Shown in pieces: positions 47,936 to 58,999 of a stretch of DNA of 64,000 nt. Numbering within the stretch: position 1 is the first letter of the stretch; every line of letters begins with the position of its first letter. The position numbers were made by a program, and so were the translations under genes. The notes below the pieces were generated by a model. It was not told the DNA's origin and did no database searches. It saw only the letters and a list, made by a program, of their open reading frames with translations. Location of the stretch: positions 3,036,001 to 3,100,000 of the forward strand of contig NC_090967.1 in the NCBI RefSeq assembly GCF_040807025.1. Direction: 5' to 3'. Source of the stretch: Struthio camelus. Its lineage: Eukaryota; Chordata; Aves; Struthioniformes; Struthionidae.

Positions 47936-49407
47936 CTAGGAAACAAGATCGCAATCTTAGTGAACTCTTAGAAATGTTAGCAGGTTCCTCAGCTGCTTGA
48001 CAGCCATGACAAAAGCAGAACCGTCCACTTTCAGCAGCCTTTAACCTCCTGCTGCCTGCCAGAAGCTGGGAGGGTGCACCCAGGTTGGGATCACTCCCAA
48101 CTCCCCTATTCTTATACTGTCCCATTTGAACTTGCGCAGAGGCCACTACAGGGACAAGACATCAGGCTGCATGGACCTTAACATGCCCAGGTGCAGCTCT
48201 TCTTACGCTAGATCAGGAATGACTCCTTGTATCAGGACCAGAACATCCTTCTGAAACTAGCTGCTCATCTTCCTGAGAACTGAAGGCCTCGTTTACAAAA
48301 GGTCTGTCCAGTTCCTCAGGTTTTGATGGATGAGCGTTTACGCACAGGAGTTACATGCTGAGCACTGTGTGTTCCATTACTGTGTGTTCTTGAACATTTG
48401 GTAAAAATCTGACTTCCGTCACCCCTGACACCTCTGTTCTTTGACTCCTCTTCTGTTTCTCAGCATCACAAAGCAAACTGCACATCAGCATAAATGTTCT
48501 CCTATCTGTATAAATAAAGGCACTGCAGGTACCAATATACCTTGAATCCAATGTTACTTTGCAACTCCTCCAAGGTATAAAGACCAGATCCACAGCTGCT
48601 GAAAAGCACTGGCTTCAATAGAAATATGTTGTTTTATGGCAGCTGGGGATCTAAGTCAGGATCTTTAGAAAAACCCTTTGTGATTAATCCTTTGTCAGGA
48701 AGAGCTGTGTTCCTAACGTACATTTTGAGTGAGTAATTCAAGCAAAGCCATTACTATGCTCAGGAGCAAAACCATGGAAGATCTCTAGAAGGCATTTCTC
48801 AATGTCTGTACACCGGGCAGCTGCACAGACTCTCAACAAGAGAAAATCCTGCTAATGATGGAAAGAGCATCCTTTCTGTGTACACAGCTGATTCTCAGTT
48901 CAGTGATGTGTCGACTATGTTTAGCTGCAAAACCCAAACCTTTTATTTCATTGCTTTTGCTTGTCAACTCTGTTAAGATGAGAAAATTATCCCAACCCTA
49001 AGGGCCAAATTCTTCTCAAGCAAAATTTCACTAATTTGGAAAGCTTTCTCACGGTCTCCAGCAACACACAGCTCAGGGAGCAGGTAATAGCTAAAGATCT
49101 GGGCTGCTGTGAGAGCAAATGAAGTTTTACAGTTCACTGGAAGGTGCTGCCTGAGACGGTGCTTCACAAACAGCTGGGATTGCGAAGAATACAACTGACC
49201 CCCTTACAGGGAACAGAAGAGCTCCAAGGCTTGGGTATTTGATATAGAGGCTTGGGCCTACATGAAAAGGCAAAGACCTGAGTTTTCCAGAAGGGAGTAA
49301 ACCTATTGGCAGACAGTACCAGGTTCCATAAGCTCTGTCCTAGCTTCTTAACATAGTTTGTATCCAGGCATCCATTTAAAAGAGATTTGTTGGCCAAAAT
49401 CCTCTAC

Positions 49408-49558
49408 CTGGGGGGCTTATCCGGTCACTGCTTTGTTGCCTCTGTAGAAATTCCTTATAGCAAACAGAGCACATCCCATTGGTCCGAGGGCTGCCATAAA
49501 ATCCACAGCCTGTGGTACACAACAGAGGCACCTGGGTTTGATTTGTCTCCTGAGCCAT
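49408..49558 (-). CDS. ZFAND5-like: ZFAND5-like first coding exon (A20 finger)
   Basis: ZFAND5/6-type proteins are small cytosolic A20/AN1 zinc-finger proteins. In the family, A20 binds ubiquitin, ZFAND5 stimulates the 26S proteasome and modulates NF-kB signalling. This exon encodes residues 1-50: [20 protein letters not shown] is followed by [20 protein letters not shown]. The A20 finger cysteines 14, 18, 30 and 33 are intact. The full spliced protein is 206 aa, close to human ZFAND5 (213) and ZFAND6 (208). The start ATG at 49558 is the family start. The sequence is too divergent from human ZFAND5 (T9-V11 and the whole linker) to be a simple orthologue, and its position beside ABHD17A suggests a third paralogue. 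Confidence 0.95.
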
Positions 49559-49581
49559 CCTTTCTCCTCCAAGAAGCCAAG
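49559..49581 (-). other. ZFAND5-like: ZFAND5-like leader part of exon 3
   Basis: These 23 bases lie between the start codon and an acceptor TTTGTAG|CTTGGC that is preceded on the minus strand by a run of about 20 T, an unusually long pyrimidine tract. Confidence 0.8.
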
Positions 49582-51725
49582 CTACAAACAGGAATGAAAA
49601 AAAAAAAAAAAAAAAGACAGCTGTTACAGTCAGAGTAAGAGAAATAGTGCATTGTATACTGCAGCTGATCAGGAAGAAGCACAAAAGATCCCAAGAGAGT
49701 CCAGTTCCTGTACACACACAACAATGTGATCGACTCCCTTGAGCAAAAGATACAGGGCTCTTACGCAGCAACAGGACCTGGGTCCTAACACCCTTAACAA
49801 TCCAGAGTTCAGCTGCCTCTAAGTTGCCCAGAGACAATCTAAAAAGTCAACAGTAACTGGCTCTTGGGTACTCCCTCCTTACACAACAACGCTTACTAAA
49901 TTCACTGTAAAAGGTATGCATGTAAGACCTGAATGATCAGCTCTCAAATGTTTATAAGAAGTGCCATCGTATGAGTGACTAATGACTCCTGCAAACACTA
50001 AAACAAAGAATGCAGGTCAAACGTCCAGCGTCCAGGTTAATTAGTTACATTTCACGCTTAACAGCATTTGTTTCCATTTCAAGCCAGTTCTGCTTATTTG
50101 GTTCTCAGGAAAATTCTGTAAGTGAGGCAAAAAGAATTTACTGACTACCAAATGCAAATATTTCCTGAAATACGCTGGCAGATGAGGGGAATTAGACACT
50201 AATATATTTAGGCTAGAAACAAGAATAAGGTTTCTTCCCAGCAGTAAGGTGCGATTCTGGAACAGCTTCCCAAGGGGAACGGTGGGTATGGTGAACCTAG
50301 TTTTAAAATGAATCTCAGTAATTTCTCCCTGGATTATATGAAGTTGCCTACAAAACCAGGAAGTTGTCCCTTCCAGCCATACGTGTTGCTGTGGTATTTA
50401 CCCAGCCAAACTGCATTGAACCCCTTTAAATGAAAACCATAAGCAATAGCTCCCAGCAATAAAAAACACCAATTCAGATGGGGCAAAGAGATAAAAAAGC
50501 ATGTAATATAACTCATAGCAGGAATTACACACTATTCTGAGGGAGAAATCCAACTTCAAGGGTAGCACTGACCACAGCACCATTACTACAGCTTTATGCC
50601 AGACAAAAAGGAGAGCAGTACCCAGCCCTGAGTGACAGACACTATGGAAAAAGCCTTTTCAGCTGTGCAATCGAAGCTTTGCGACACGGATTTCCACCCT
50701 GCTTTCACTGATGTTTCCTCAGGAAGAGAAGCAGAGCCAGACCCCCCCCCCCCATCCTGGTCCCCTTTGTGTGAACAACTTGTGCTGCAGCCTGTTTAGC
50801 TCTGGAAGAGGATAAGGGAAGTGGGTGTCTGCAGGACAGCAGAGCAGGTGGCTCCAGCTCAGAAGTGGTCCTAGCACACACAGGGCTTTGCTACAGGAAG
50901 TCCCCGGTAGCGTTCCTCCTCTGAGCACGGCAGATGCACGAAGCATCCACAACGTGAGAGCTAACTCTACTGCTTTCTTTCACGCTCCTATAAAACGTGC
51001 TCCACAAAGGGAGTAAGACGACGGGAAAGTGGAATAATTGCCCTCCCCTGAGTTCTCCTGCGGGAAGGAAGGGAATCGGCTCTGGCTTATTCCTCCTTGC
51101 GCTCAGCTGGGTGATAACCAGTACTCACAGTACATGCTCTCAGTACTAACACCCGGAACATGGGGTTTCCTCGCAGAACCCAGACCAGCGTTCCTGTTCC
51201 CAGTACGACCGTCCTTCCGTCCAAAGCAAACAACTCCTCCTTCAGCCCAACCAGCCAAGAGAGTGCACTAGACTCTCTGCAAGAGCTTACACAACGGCTG
51301 TGGTAACACTGAGCCCATCTGGAAGGCTGAACCCCTGTGACTACAACAGGGTTGGTAACCGCTGTGGTTCGCAGCTACCTTCTCCAAAGTTGTTTTTAGT
51401 TTTGAGTGCCCTGAGAGACAGAAAGAGATGATTGCCACTACTTTTGAAGATTTTAGCTTTCACTTATAAAGCTCCCTTAGCAAGCAGCCTGCGGGAAACG
51501 AGCACACTTGGCTGCAGGAGCCAAGCAGCGCACAGCCTTGCTGCAAAAGCAGCTGAAATAAAGAACCTCGAGGGAGACGTAACCTGTTCCTCTTCTCGCT
51601 GCCCCCATCCCTCAGTCAGCACTTCTGCGCAGAGAGCGACAGCCTGGAGGAGACGCCGAGGCGCGGCTGGCACTGAGGGGGCACGCTGGGTGACATGACT
51701 TCTCAGAAAGGCACAGCGCACTCAC
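49582..51725 (-). other. ZFAND5-like: ZFAND5-like leader intron 2
   Basis: A 2.1-kb intron between the second 5'UTR exon and the first coding exon. It contains a CR1 LINE fragment at about 50205-50356 and a C-run near 50742-50753. No coding sequence was recognised. Confidence 0.7.
50205..50356 (+). mobile_element. CR1 LINE 3' fragment
   Basis: The stretch containing GGCTAGAAACAAGAATAAGG, TCTGGAACAGCTTCCCAAGG and TGCCTACAA matches in order the 3' terminal part of sauropsid CR1 retrotransposons. It is a truncated, diverged, non-coding copy. CR1 elements of this type dominate bird, turtle and crocodilian genomes, supporting the sauropsid assignment. Confidence 0.75.
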
Positions 51726-51953
51726 CAGCAGGAGCCCACCCTTGCGTCCGCTGCTCCGTGCTCCTCTCCGCCGCCGCTTCCCGGCCTATCCAGCCACACC
51801 TCCCAGCCGGAGGAGCGGAGCCTGCCCGGATCCCGGCGCCTGAGGAAGTCACCTTGCAGCTGAGCAGCTCCAGCTGCTTCCTGCCCAACGCCAACACCAA
51901 CACCAACGCCAACACCGAGCGGCCTCCTGCCGGAGCGGTGGCCAAAAGCCGAT
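51726..51953 (-). other. ZFAND5-like: ZFAND5-like 5'UTR exon 2
   Basis: The acceptor TTTCTCTTTCAG|ATCGGC and donor CTGCTG|GTGAGTGC bound a 228-base exon on the minus strand. It contains a hexanucleotide array GTTGGT/GTTGGC (about 51889-51916). A two-exon leader is inferred from the splice signals, not proven. Confidence 0.6.
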
Positions 51954-52373
51954 CTGAAAGAGAAAGAAGCAAAGCCAAAGTCACCCACAGGGCGCACAGA
52001 CATGGCTCCGCCAGGCCCTTCCCGGGGCGCGGAGGGGACCCGCTCCGAGGGGCGCAGAGCTGCTCCCCGCAGGCTGCGCTGGGCTCCGAGGCCCAGGGCG
52101 GCTGTGCGGGCGGAGGATGGCGCCCGGGGATGCCTGGCGCTCCCGGAGCCCCGGGAGGTAGCGGGGCAGGGCTGCTGCGGCGGGGGGGAAGGGGGGGAAC
52201 CTGCCGGTGCCTCAGTTTCCCCCACCGCCGCGGCGCCCCCCCGCCGTCGCCCCGCCCCCCCCGGCGCCCCCGCTCGCCGCCCGCGGGGAAAATCGAGGCC
52301 GCGGCTTCGCGGCCTACGCGGGGGGGGTCGGGAGGGCGGCGGGCCGGGCCCGGGGCCGCCGCCTGCACTCACC

Positions 52374-52450
52374 GGCCGGGGGCGGCGGGCCGCGCCGGGC
52401 CGGGCAGCTCAGGCGGGCGGCGGGCAGGGCGCGCGGCCGCGCAACATGGC
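52374..52450 (-). promoter_or_regulatory. ZFAND5-like: ZFAND5-like 5'UTR exon 1 and promoter
   Basis: The donor CCGGCCG|GTGAGTGCAGG at 52373/52372 closes a CpG-island first exon. A YY1-type CGCCATGTTG lies at 52441-52451 on the minus strand, and its ATG (52447) opens a 12-residue upstream frame that stops before the donor. The CpG island spans about 51730-52580. There is no TATA box. The exon's upper limit is approximate. Confidence 0.55.
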
Positions 52451-52584
52451 GCTGGCTGGCGGCGGGAGCGCGGCCCGCCGAGCGCCCTCCCCCGGGGAGG
52501 CGGCCGGCCCGGCCGGGGGGGCCCGCGCCCAGCGCCCGGGGCCGGCCGCGGGGGAGGGACTGGGCACAGGGGCTACAGGGGCTG

Positions 52585-53450
52585 GGGCACGGCCGGGCTC
52601 CAGCTAGAGGCGAGGGGGCTGGGAGCCCCCTCCCCCCGGCTTTAGGGGAGGGACCGGGACCCCCTGGCTGTAGGGACTGAGACCCCCCCCCACACACACA
52701 CACAGCTATAGGGGAGAGGCTGGGATCCAGCCTCAGCTATAGGGGCTGTGGCAGAGAGATTCCCTGGCTATAAGGGAGGGGGCTGGGACCCCCTGGCTGT
52801 AGGGGCTGGGGCACAGCTGCACTCCAGTTATAGGGGAGGGGGCTGGAGATCCCCCCCCACCGCTGCAATAGGGGCCTGAGACATAGTTGTACCATGGCTG
52901 TAGGGGAGGGGACTGGGACCTCCCCCGGGTTATAGGAGCTGGGGCACGACTGGGCTCTGGCTATAGGGGAGGGGGCTGGAGAACCCCTCCATAGGGGCCT
53001 GAGACATAGTTATACCATGGCTATAGGGGAAGGGTCTACCCCCCCCCCCCCGGTTATAGGAGCTGAGGCACGACTGGGCTCCGGCTATAGGGGAGGGGGC
53101 TGGGACGCAGCTAGACCCCAGCTATAGCGGGGTGCCCCCTGCATTTATAGGGGTTGGGACACAGTTGGACCGTGGCTACAGCAGAGTGCACTGGGAACCC
53201 CCTTCCGTATAGGAGCTGAAGCATGGCTGTGCCCCAGTTGTAGGGAGGGAGTCAGGAATGCATATCTCCAATGGCTATAGGGGTGGCAACACACCCTCAC
53301 CCCAGCTATAAGGGAGGGACTGGAAACCTGCACCTTCTCCCAGCTATAGGGGAGGGCATTGGGAACTGGCTCTCCTTTGGCTCTAGGGGCTGAGACCTCC
53401 CCAATGCCCAAATAGCTATAAGGGAGGGGGCCAGGACCGCAGAGCCCCGT
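52585..53450. repeat. CTATAGGGG minisatellite upstream of the ZFAND gene
   Basis: Units of about 28-35 bases, arranged mostly as 60-65-base dimers, repeat GGCTATAGGGGAGGGGGCTGGGACC and GGTTATAGGAGCTGGGGCACGACTGGGCT for about 0.85 kb. Roughly 25 copies of the CTATAGGGG-like core are present, more degenerate toward the right. The array starts about 140 bases upstream of the ZFAND first exon. G-runs are on the plus strand. Confidence 0.93.
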
Positions 53451-55900
53451 GGCCATCGCTGTCTGGGTTGACTGGGGACATCCAAGGGCAGCGCTGTGTG
53501 AGGCCTGCAGGTCACACAGGGGTGCCGGGAGGAGATGGAGCAAGACGTGTGCGGGTCTACCAGCACGCCGCTGCACAGACACAAATTTCCATTGCACGTG
53601 GAAGTATAAGGAGCAGAAACCCCCTCGAACGAGGTCTGCGCACCTGGACCAAAAGCAGCCCCGGAGCCAAGGAGCGGGGCCGAGGCCCCCCGCGCTCTCC
53701 CCGGCAGCAGGCTGCTATTGGCCGCGTCTCACGTCCCCCCCCCCCCCCCCCCCCGAGTTTGCCAGGCTTCGACTTCCAGCCGCCAGGTCTTGTTCTGCCT
53801 TTGCTGGCATGATTAAAGGGCCGCCGTGTGGGAGAGCTTCTCCCGCTGGAGTCGCTTGGAGACTGCAGCCCAGCCACTCCTTAAGTTTCCCTTTGATGAG
53901 CTAAATAGATCCGAGCTCTTTAAGTCTCAGGCTGGAAGGCAGGTTTTCCAGACTGCAAATCATTCCTGTGGCTCTTCTCTGAACCCTCGCCAATATTTTT
54001 TTTTTCAAAACCTTCCTCAGATGTTGTCAGGGGATGACACAATTCATTACGAGCCTGATTTATCTGTGAGCCTGTGTGTACCTGCTTCCTAGGCCCAAGC
54101 CTCCTCCGTGGGGTTACTTTTGTATCGGCAACTTCAAGGGTTGCTTTTGCAGGTTCCCCGGGGCAGATCTTGCTGCGTCCTGAGGCAGCTGCAAGCAAAA
54201 ACACCTCTGTAACGGGGCAGCATTGCTAGGGAGCAAGAGAGGAAAAGGTTGCCAGGGGCAGAGCTCGGATGAGCCGTGCAGTCAGCACTGATGGTTTTGG
54301 GGCAAGTAACTGGGAGCAAAAACCGTGAGAAGTCACCGTTAAGCTCTACTGTTGCTGCCCCACAGGCTGGTTGTCTCTCCACCTTCTCCATGGGCCCAGG
54401 GGCTAATAAAAAGTTTATGAGTTAGCCCTAACCCTCAGGGAGGCATAGCTGTAGAAAGCATGGATTGGATTTCTGCTGTTTTTTGGTTCACCAAACCAAA
54501 GCTTTTCTACTGAGATGTGCATGGGGCTCTGAACTCTTGGTGGGGGGCGATATTTTGCAGGGCTCTTTCCAGGCCTGCAGAGGCATCCGTGGGCACAGTT
54601 GGATTTATTTGCAGCTGTTGGCGTGGGAAATAACTCAAGCAGAGAGTGTGAGCAAATCGTTTTCCCCACCTTTTCACCTGCCTGTCCACACATTCTCACC
54701 AGTGTCTCTTGGGTGCACGTTTCCCTGTTTCTGCATAGAGCACAGCATGCACAAGGTCCCCGCTAGCGCCCTGCTGTGTCCCAGCGAGCCACCACAGAGC
54801 CTTGGGGGTTGAGGTGAGCCTGCAACAGCAACAAAAGCACTTCTGCCAACAGCATGAGCATGGATGGCCACAGGCCAGGTCCCCGCAGCGCTTCTTGCAG
54901 CTCTTAAGCCCAGTTTGGGCAGCACCCAGCTCTGTCAGCACCCTCCTCCAGGCACGCTGTGCCGTGAGGCTGGCTGGCAAGAAAGCACCCAATGGAGCGG
55001 CCCGAGCCCACCCAACTGCTCCGCACCCATCCTTCAGCAGCTCCTGGGCCACCACAGGGAAGGTGGCTCTGACAGAGGCCATGGCCACGGCCTGATCGCC
55101 ACCAGGTGGCACCAGGCCCCCACAGAAAGATGGGCACCCAAGCGTCTGTGCATCCACCCGGGCATCCATCGCTTGCTGTCAACCCTGTAGAGCAGAGTAG
55201 GTCCCTCTCTGGCACGGGATCCCCATGAGCTCCTGCACTGCTCTGCCTCGCTTGGCTAATGAGGATCATCTGGCTTGTGAGGATCCCTTGGGCCAGGACC
55301 AAACAGGTCCTGGGGCCTGTCGGCCACCAGCATTTGCTGTGCAGACCCAGATGAGAGTGCCTCTGACCCCCAGGTCCTGGGGAATCTCTGTGCCTCTGCC
55401 ACCACTGCATTTCTGCCCTGAGTCTCTTTTGCTTTATAAACTCCAGCGGGGCAGGAGGGGAGTCAGTCCAGCTTTCAAAGGTGCAGGAGCTGAGAGCAGT
55501 GGCTGGGCAGCTGAAGCACACAGGCTGCTCTGCAAACGTGGCCAGTCTACGGATGGTTACAAGGAGACCAGCAGCTCTGTGACTTAGCAGGCTGTGAGAT
55601 CCCTGCGTCTCCATCCTGCCTGTCATTGGGCGAACGGGCCACCCTCCTCAGCCTTGCAAGCAGCAAGCAACCCCCATGCCCCTGATGAACCAGTCCCCCA
55701 GAAAAGCCCAGCATGTCTAGATATCATCATCCTCCCAAAAAAGAAGCACTTGCCATCTCCCCTCCACCTCCTCCTCTCCACCATCCTTATCACTGCTTGG
55801 CTGCCACCGCAGCCCCACAGTGAGCACAAGCTCCAGGCTGGGGAGGCCGAGCACTAAAGGTGGGTCATTCCTGGGGCTGGGACCAGGGGGATAGCATGGA
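53451..55900. other. Intergenic, no gene recognised
   Basis: This stretch contains a ~19-base C-run at 53737-53755, the reversed CR1 piece at 53895-54050 and unremarkable GC-rich sequence. Open frames on both strands are unsupported. Confidence 0.55.
53895..54050 (-). mobile_element. CR1 LINE fragment, reverse orientation
   Basis: The plus strand carries GAGCTCTTTAAGTCTC, GGTTTTCCAGACTGCAAATC, TGTGGCTCTTCTCTGAACCC and CGCCAATATTTTT in the order found in the reverse complement of CR1 3' ends. It is a diverged, truncated, non-coding copy. Confidence 0.7.
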
Positions 55901-55959
55901 GGGAGAGGGGGACATCTCGCTGGGAGGAGAGGGCACCGAGCAGGGGCTGGGGTTGGGCA

Positions 55960-56430
55960 TGGAGAGCAGGTCAGGCTGAGCAGCAGAGCTATTAATATAT
56001 TTTCCCGTGATGCTTTGGCACAATTTTTGGAGCCAAAGCCGGAGGGAGCTCCTGGCCAACCCAGTCGGTATTTCTCGTCCCTGCTCTGCTCTCCCCTATG
56101 TTCACTGCTGTCACTCCCACAGCACAAGGAGAGCTGCTGGAGCATCATCTTCACTCTGCCCTCGAGCTGCGGCAGCTAGACAGGAGGGGAGAGGGAAGCC
56201 GCTTCCATTTCTGGCCGTTGTTTGTCTGCATCAACCCCCTCCTAAGCAATTCTCTGCCTGGGTTATCTAATGACTATCACAGAGCATTTAAATGTCACTC
56301 CACTTAAGGGAGTAAGGCGTCCAGGGAGGGGAGGGCTGAGGGAGACGGGGTGGGAGAAGCAGGAGCAAAACAGTATCGATTTCTAGCCAATTATCACTGT
56401 TATCAAAGCAGCACAATTAAAGGATGAGTA
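55960..56430. promoter_or_regulatory. AT-rich, motif-dense block (candidate enhancer 1)
   Basis: Within GC-rich surroundings are two AT-rich cores, about 55985-56045 and 56225-56425. They contain TTAATATATT, GTTATCTAATGACTATCAC, CCACTTAAG (NKX-type), TATCGATTT (ONECUT/CUX-type) and CCAATTATC. Composition and motif density are typical of conserved developmental enhancers, but conservation itself cannot be seen from one sequence. Confidence 0.35.
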
Positions 56431-56572
56431 CAAATTTTCCAGTACCCTGCCTGCCTCTTCTAGGCCAGAAGCAGGTTCGTTGGCTTGAGTGCGCGCACAC
56501 AGATGTATGAAAGCGTATGCTTACATTTGCATATGCCTGTCCGTGCATGCTTATGACACATGCATGTGCATG

Positions 56573-56600
56573 CAAACACACACACACACACACACACACG
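56573..56600. repeat. (CA)n microsatellite
   Basis: About 13 CA dinucleotides, preceded by TGCATG-rich sequence. Confidence 0.9.
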
Positions 56601-57869
56601 TATGCATCCTTCAGCTCAGCAGGGTCTATTGAGGTTGTTTTCCCTATGGAGTCAATCTCCCCAGCCCCCTTCACTGCCTCCTTTTTGCTGTGCATCCAAG
56701 ATGTGTCTCCATCTGGCTCTTTCAGAGCCAGAGAGAGAGTGAGGAGATCTGGGGACCGGCTGCTAAAACACTGCTGGCGACTATCACCCAAAGAGGAGCC
56801 AGGGCCATAGGAACCTGGCCCATTTCTCATCCTCAGAGCACCCTGTAAAGAGTTTTCTCTCCATGCTCCCATGCCCACTTTTCCCTCCTCCTCTGCAGCT
56901 GCCCCAGGACACAAGGACTGGGTCCCATCCTGCTCACGTCCAAGGGCTCCCCTAGGCTATCAGCATCCTTGCCCTATTGGTATTTGGTTTCTTATGCTCT
57001 TGCAGGATGATCGTTGGAGGTAGCACAGCTCCAAATTACACTATTGCATCCCCTTCTGGGGCAGGTAGTGTTTGGAAGCACAGAAGATGCAAGGAGGAGC
57101 AGACCCCCGGCTCGGAGTGTGTGCCGGTGCAGTAACACATATTACACGTGTAGAGCACATGTAGTGTGTGCCTTGATACCTGGCAGAGATTTTGCAGGTG
57201 GTGCATCAGGAGGGTCAGACACCTCCACCCCAAAGGCACACCCAAAGCCAGGATGCATCCCTGTTTTATAGCTGCAGGTGGAGAGCTGTGTGTGACCAAG
57301 CCAGTATCAGACAGGGGGGAGCCAGTGGCTGGCCAGGGACAGGGGGGAGGTTAAGCAGTCCCCCAGGTTGCCCTGTGTCCCAGCCTAGGAGCCTTGGCCA
57401 CATGGGCCATGTTATCTGCTCTGGAGGTGCAGTTCAAGAGCGGTGTCTCCAGCACCACAGCAGGGGATGCTCCCAGAGCAGCAGGGGGAAAAAAAAAGAG
57501 AGCTTTTTAGCTTAGTTTATATTGGCTGGGAGGGAGATTAAATGAAACCAGAGAAAGTGCTTTCGTACCACGACAAAAGTGATCATGGGCACAGACAAAG
57601 CCATGAGTCCTCTCACTCTCCCAACTGGACCCCCTCCTCCTGGAGGTGAGAACCAGCCTCATTCCCGCGTCCTACTCCAACCACTGAACGTTGCTCCTTT
57701 CTGAAGCGAGAAGCAGGACCTGCCGCCCTGCCCTGTCCCCCTGCCCTCACCACCTCCTGCTCCCCCGCCACTGGCTCCAGGTGTTCGATCTCCAATCTCG
57801 CGCTGTTAACATATTAACCTAGTGCTGTGCTAGCCCCCCGCCACAATGCTCAGCGCTCCCTGCCTGCAT

Positions 57870-58380
57870 GACACACATCTGGGGAAAAATAAAGGTGTGG
57901 GGGGTGTAAAAATCCCTTTAATAGGCTCAGTGGGTTAGAAACCCCCTCGCAATTACTGCATTCTCCTCGCCCGGCGCACACAAAGGGCTCTCCGGGGCGC
58001 TGGGCATGTTCTTGACAAACCCAACACAGCCGCGGGAGCTGGGAGGAAAGAGCAGACGCGGGAGCCCTTTCAGACACTGCTATTTGGTTGCAAACTGCTT
58101 AATTTCCTGAACAAAATGATATTTTTGTTGTTGTTGTTGTTTTGATGGAAGGACGGCACTTTTTTGGCATGTTACAATCCCAGGGCTATTCATCTGTCGC
58201 CACAGCAACGAGCTCCATCAATGGCCATCCAAGATTGCGGATGATTAGAGACAACATGTAAAAGGTGGAAGATGCTGGGCACCTCGCAAACCTCATCTTC
58301 CCAAATGACTCGAATTATCCTCATTATTTCTCCCCAGCCAATTCACTTCCCGGTCTGCAGGAGATGTCGCTGTTATATAA
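57870..58380. promoter_or_regulatory. AT-rich block with RFX X-box (candidate enhancer 2)
   Basis: A long stretch of non-repetitive AT-richer sequence includes AGGTGTG (T-box-type), GCAATTACTGCA, GCAAACTGCTTAATTTCC, a (TTG)n run at 58127-58141, the X-box-like GTCGCCACAGCAAC at 58196-58209 and CCATCAATGGCCATCC. It has no coding potential. Regulatory function is inferred from motif content only. Confidence 0.4.
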
Positions 58381-58999
58381 ACACGGGAAGAGCGGAGTTA
58401 TGAGAGTGGGTGGAGGAGAAGGGAACGATCTCTTCTGGTAGGGACTGACCTCGAAAACTTGTGAGCATGGAGGAAGGTTTCATCCCAAGGTGGTCAGGGA
58501 GCAGGCAAGCATCTTTGCGCACCAGGAGGAATAGCAAGGGGTGAGCTTTGCTCCATATCCACACCATGGTCAGGGTGAAGGCAACAAAACCGAGCTTCGG
58601 GATGTCCAAGACCGGTGTCAGCCCTGTCCCTGCAGGATCTTCCACCCTCCTGGGGGCTTCAGCCGCTCTGAGTCACCTCTCTCTTCCACGGGGGACACAT
58701 TGGGGCCATTCGAGTGGTTTTGCTCACTGGGAGGAACAAAATCCCACACAATTGCATTGCATGAAGGTCGACCAGTCTGATGTCCTTCCCAGCAGCATCC
58801 TGGCTGCCAGCCACCACCATGGGGCCGGGGGGTGGCAGCCAGCCGCCTGGAGCCTTTTAGGACACCAATAGCCTTTCAGAAGGAAGCCTCAGCAACCATT
58901 AGCCCTTGGCACCTTCAAACATGGACGCGAGCTGCTCGAACAGCCGGCAGGAGACACCTAATGAGGTCTGTGGATCTACAGCTGCAGCCGAGGGTCTCT

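Larger units (their letters stand above)
43248..49407 (-). other. ZFAND5-like: ZFAND5-like coding-region introns
   Basis: Four introns: 43248-45154, 45266-46986, 47103-47841 and 47936-49407. All have GT-AG borders in compatible phases. They contain degenerate MIR-like pieces near 43876-43935 and 45790-45925 and no further exon that I can recognise. Confidence 0.8.

Noticed and set aside
51695-52645. Long open frames on both strands over the ZFAND CpG island
   Set aside because: GC-driven; the splice signals in this block support untranslated leader exons instead.
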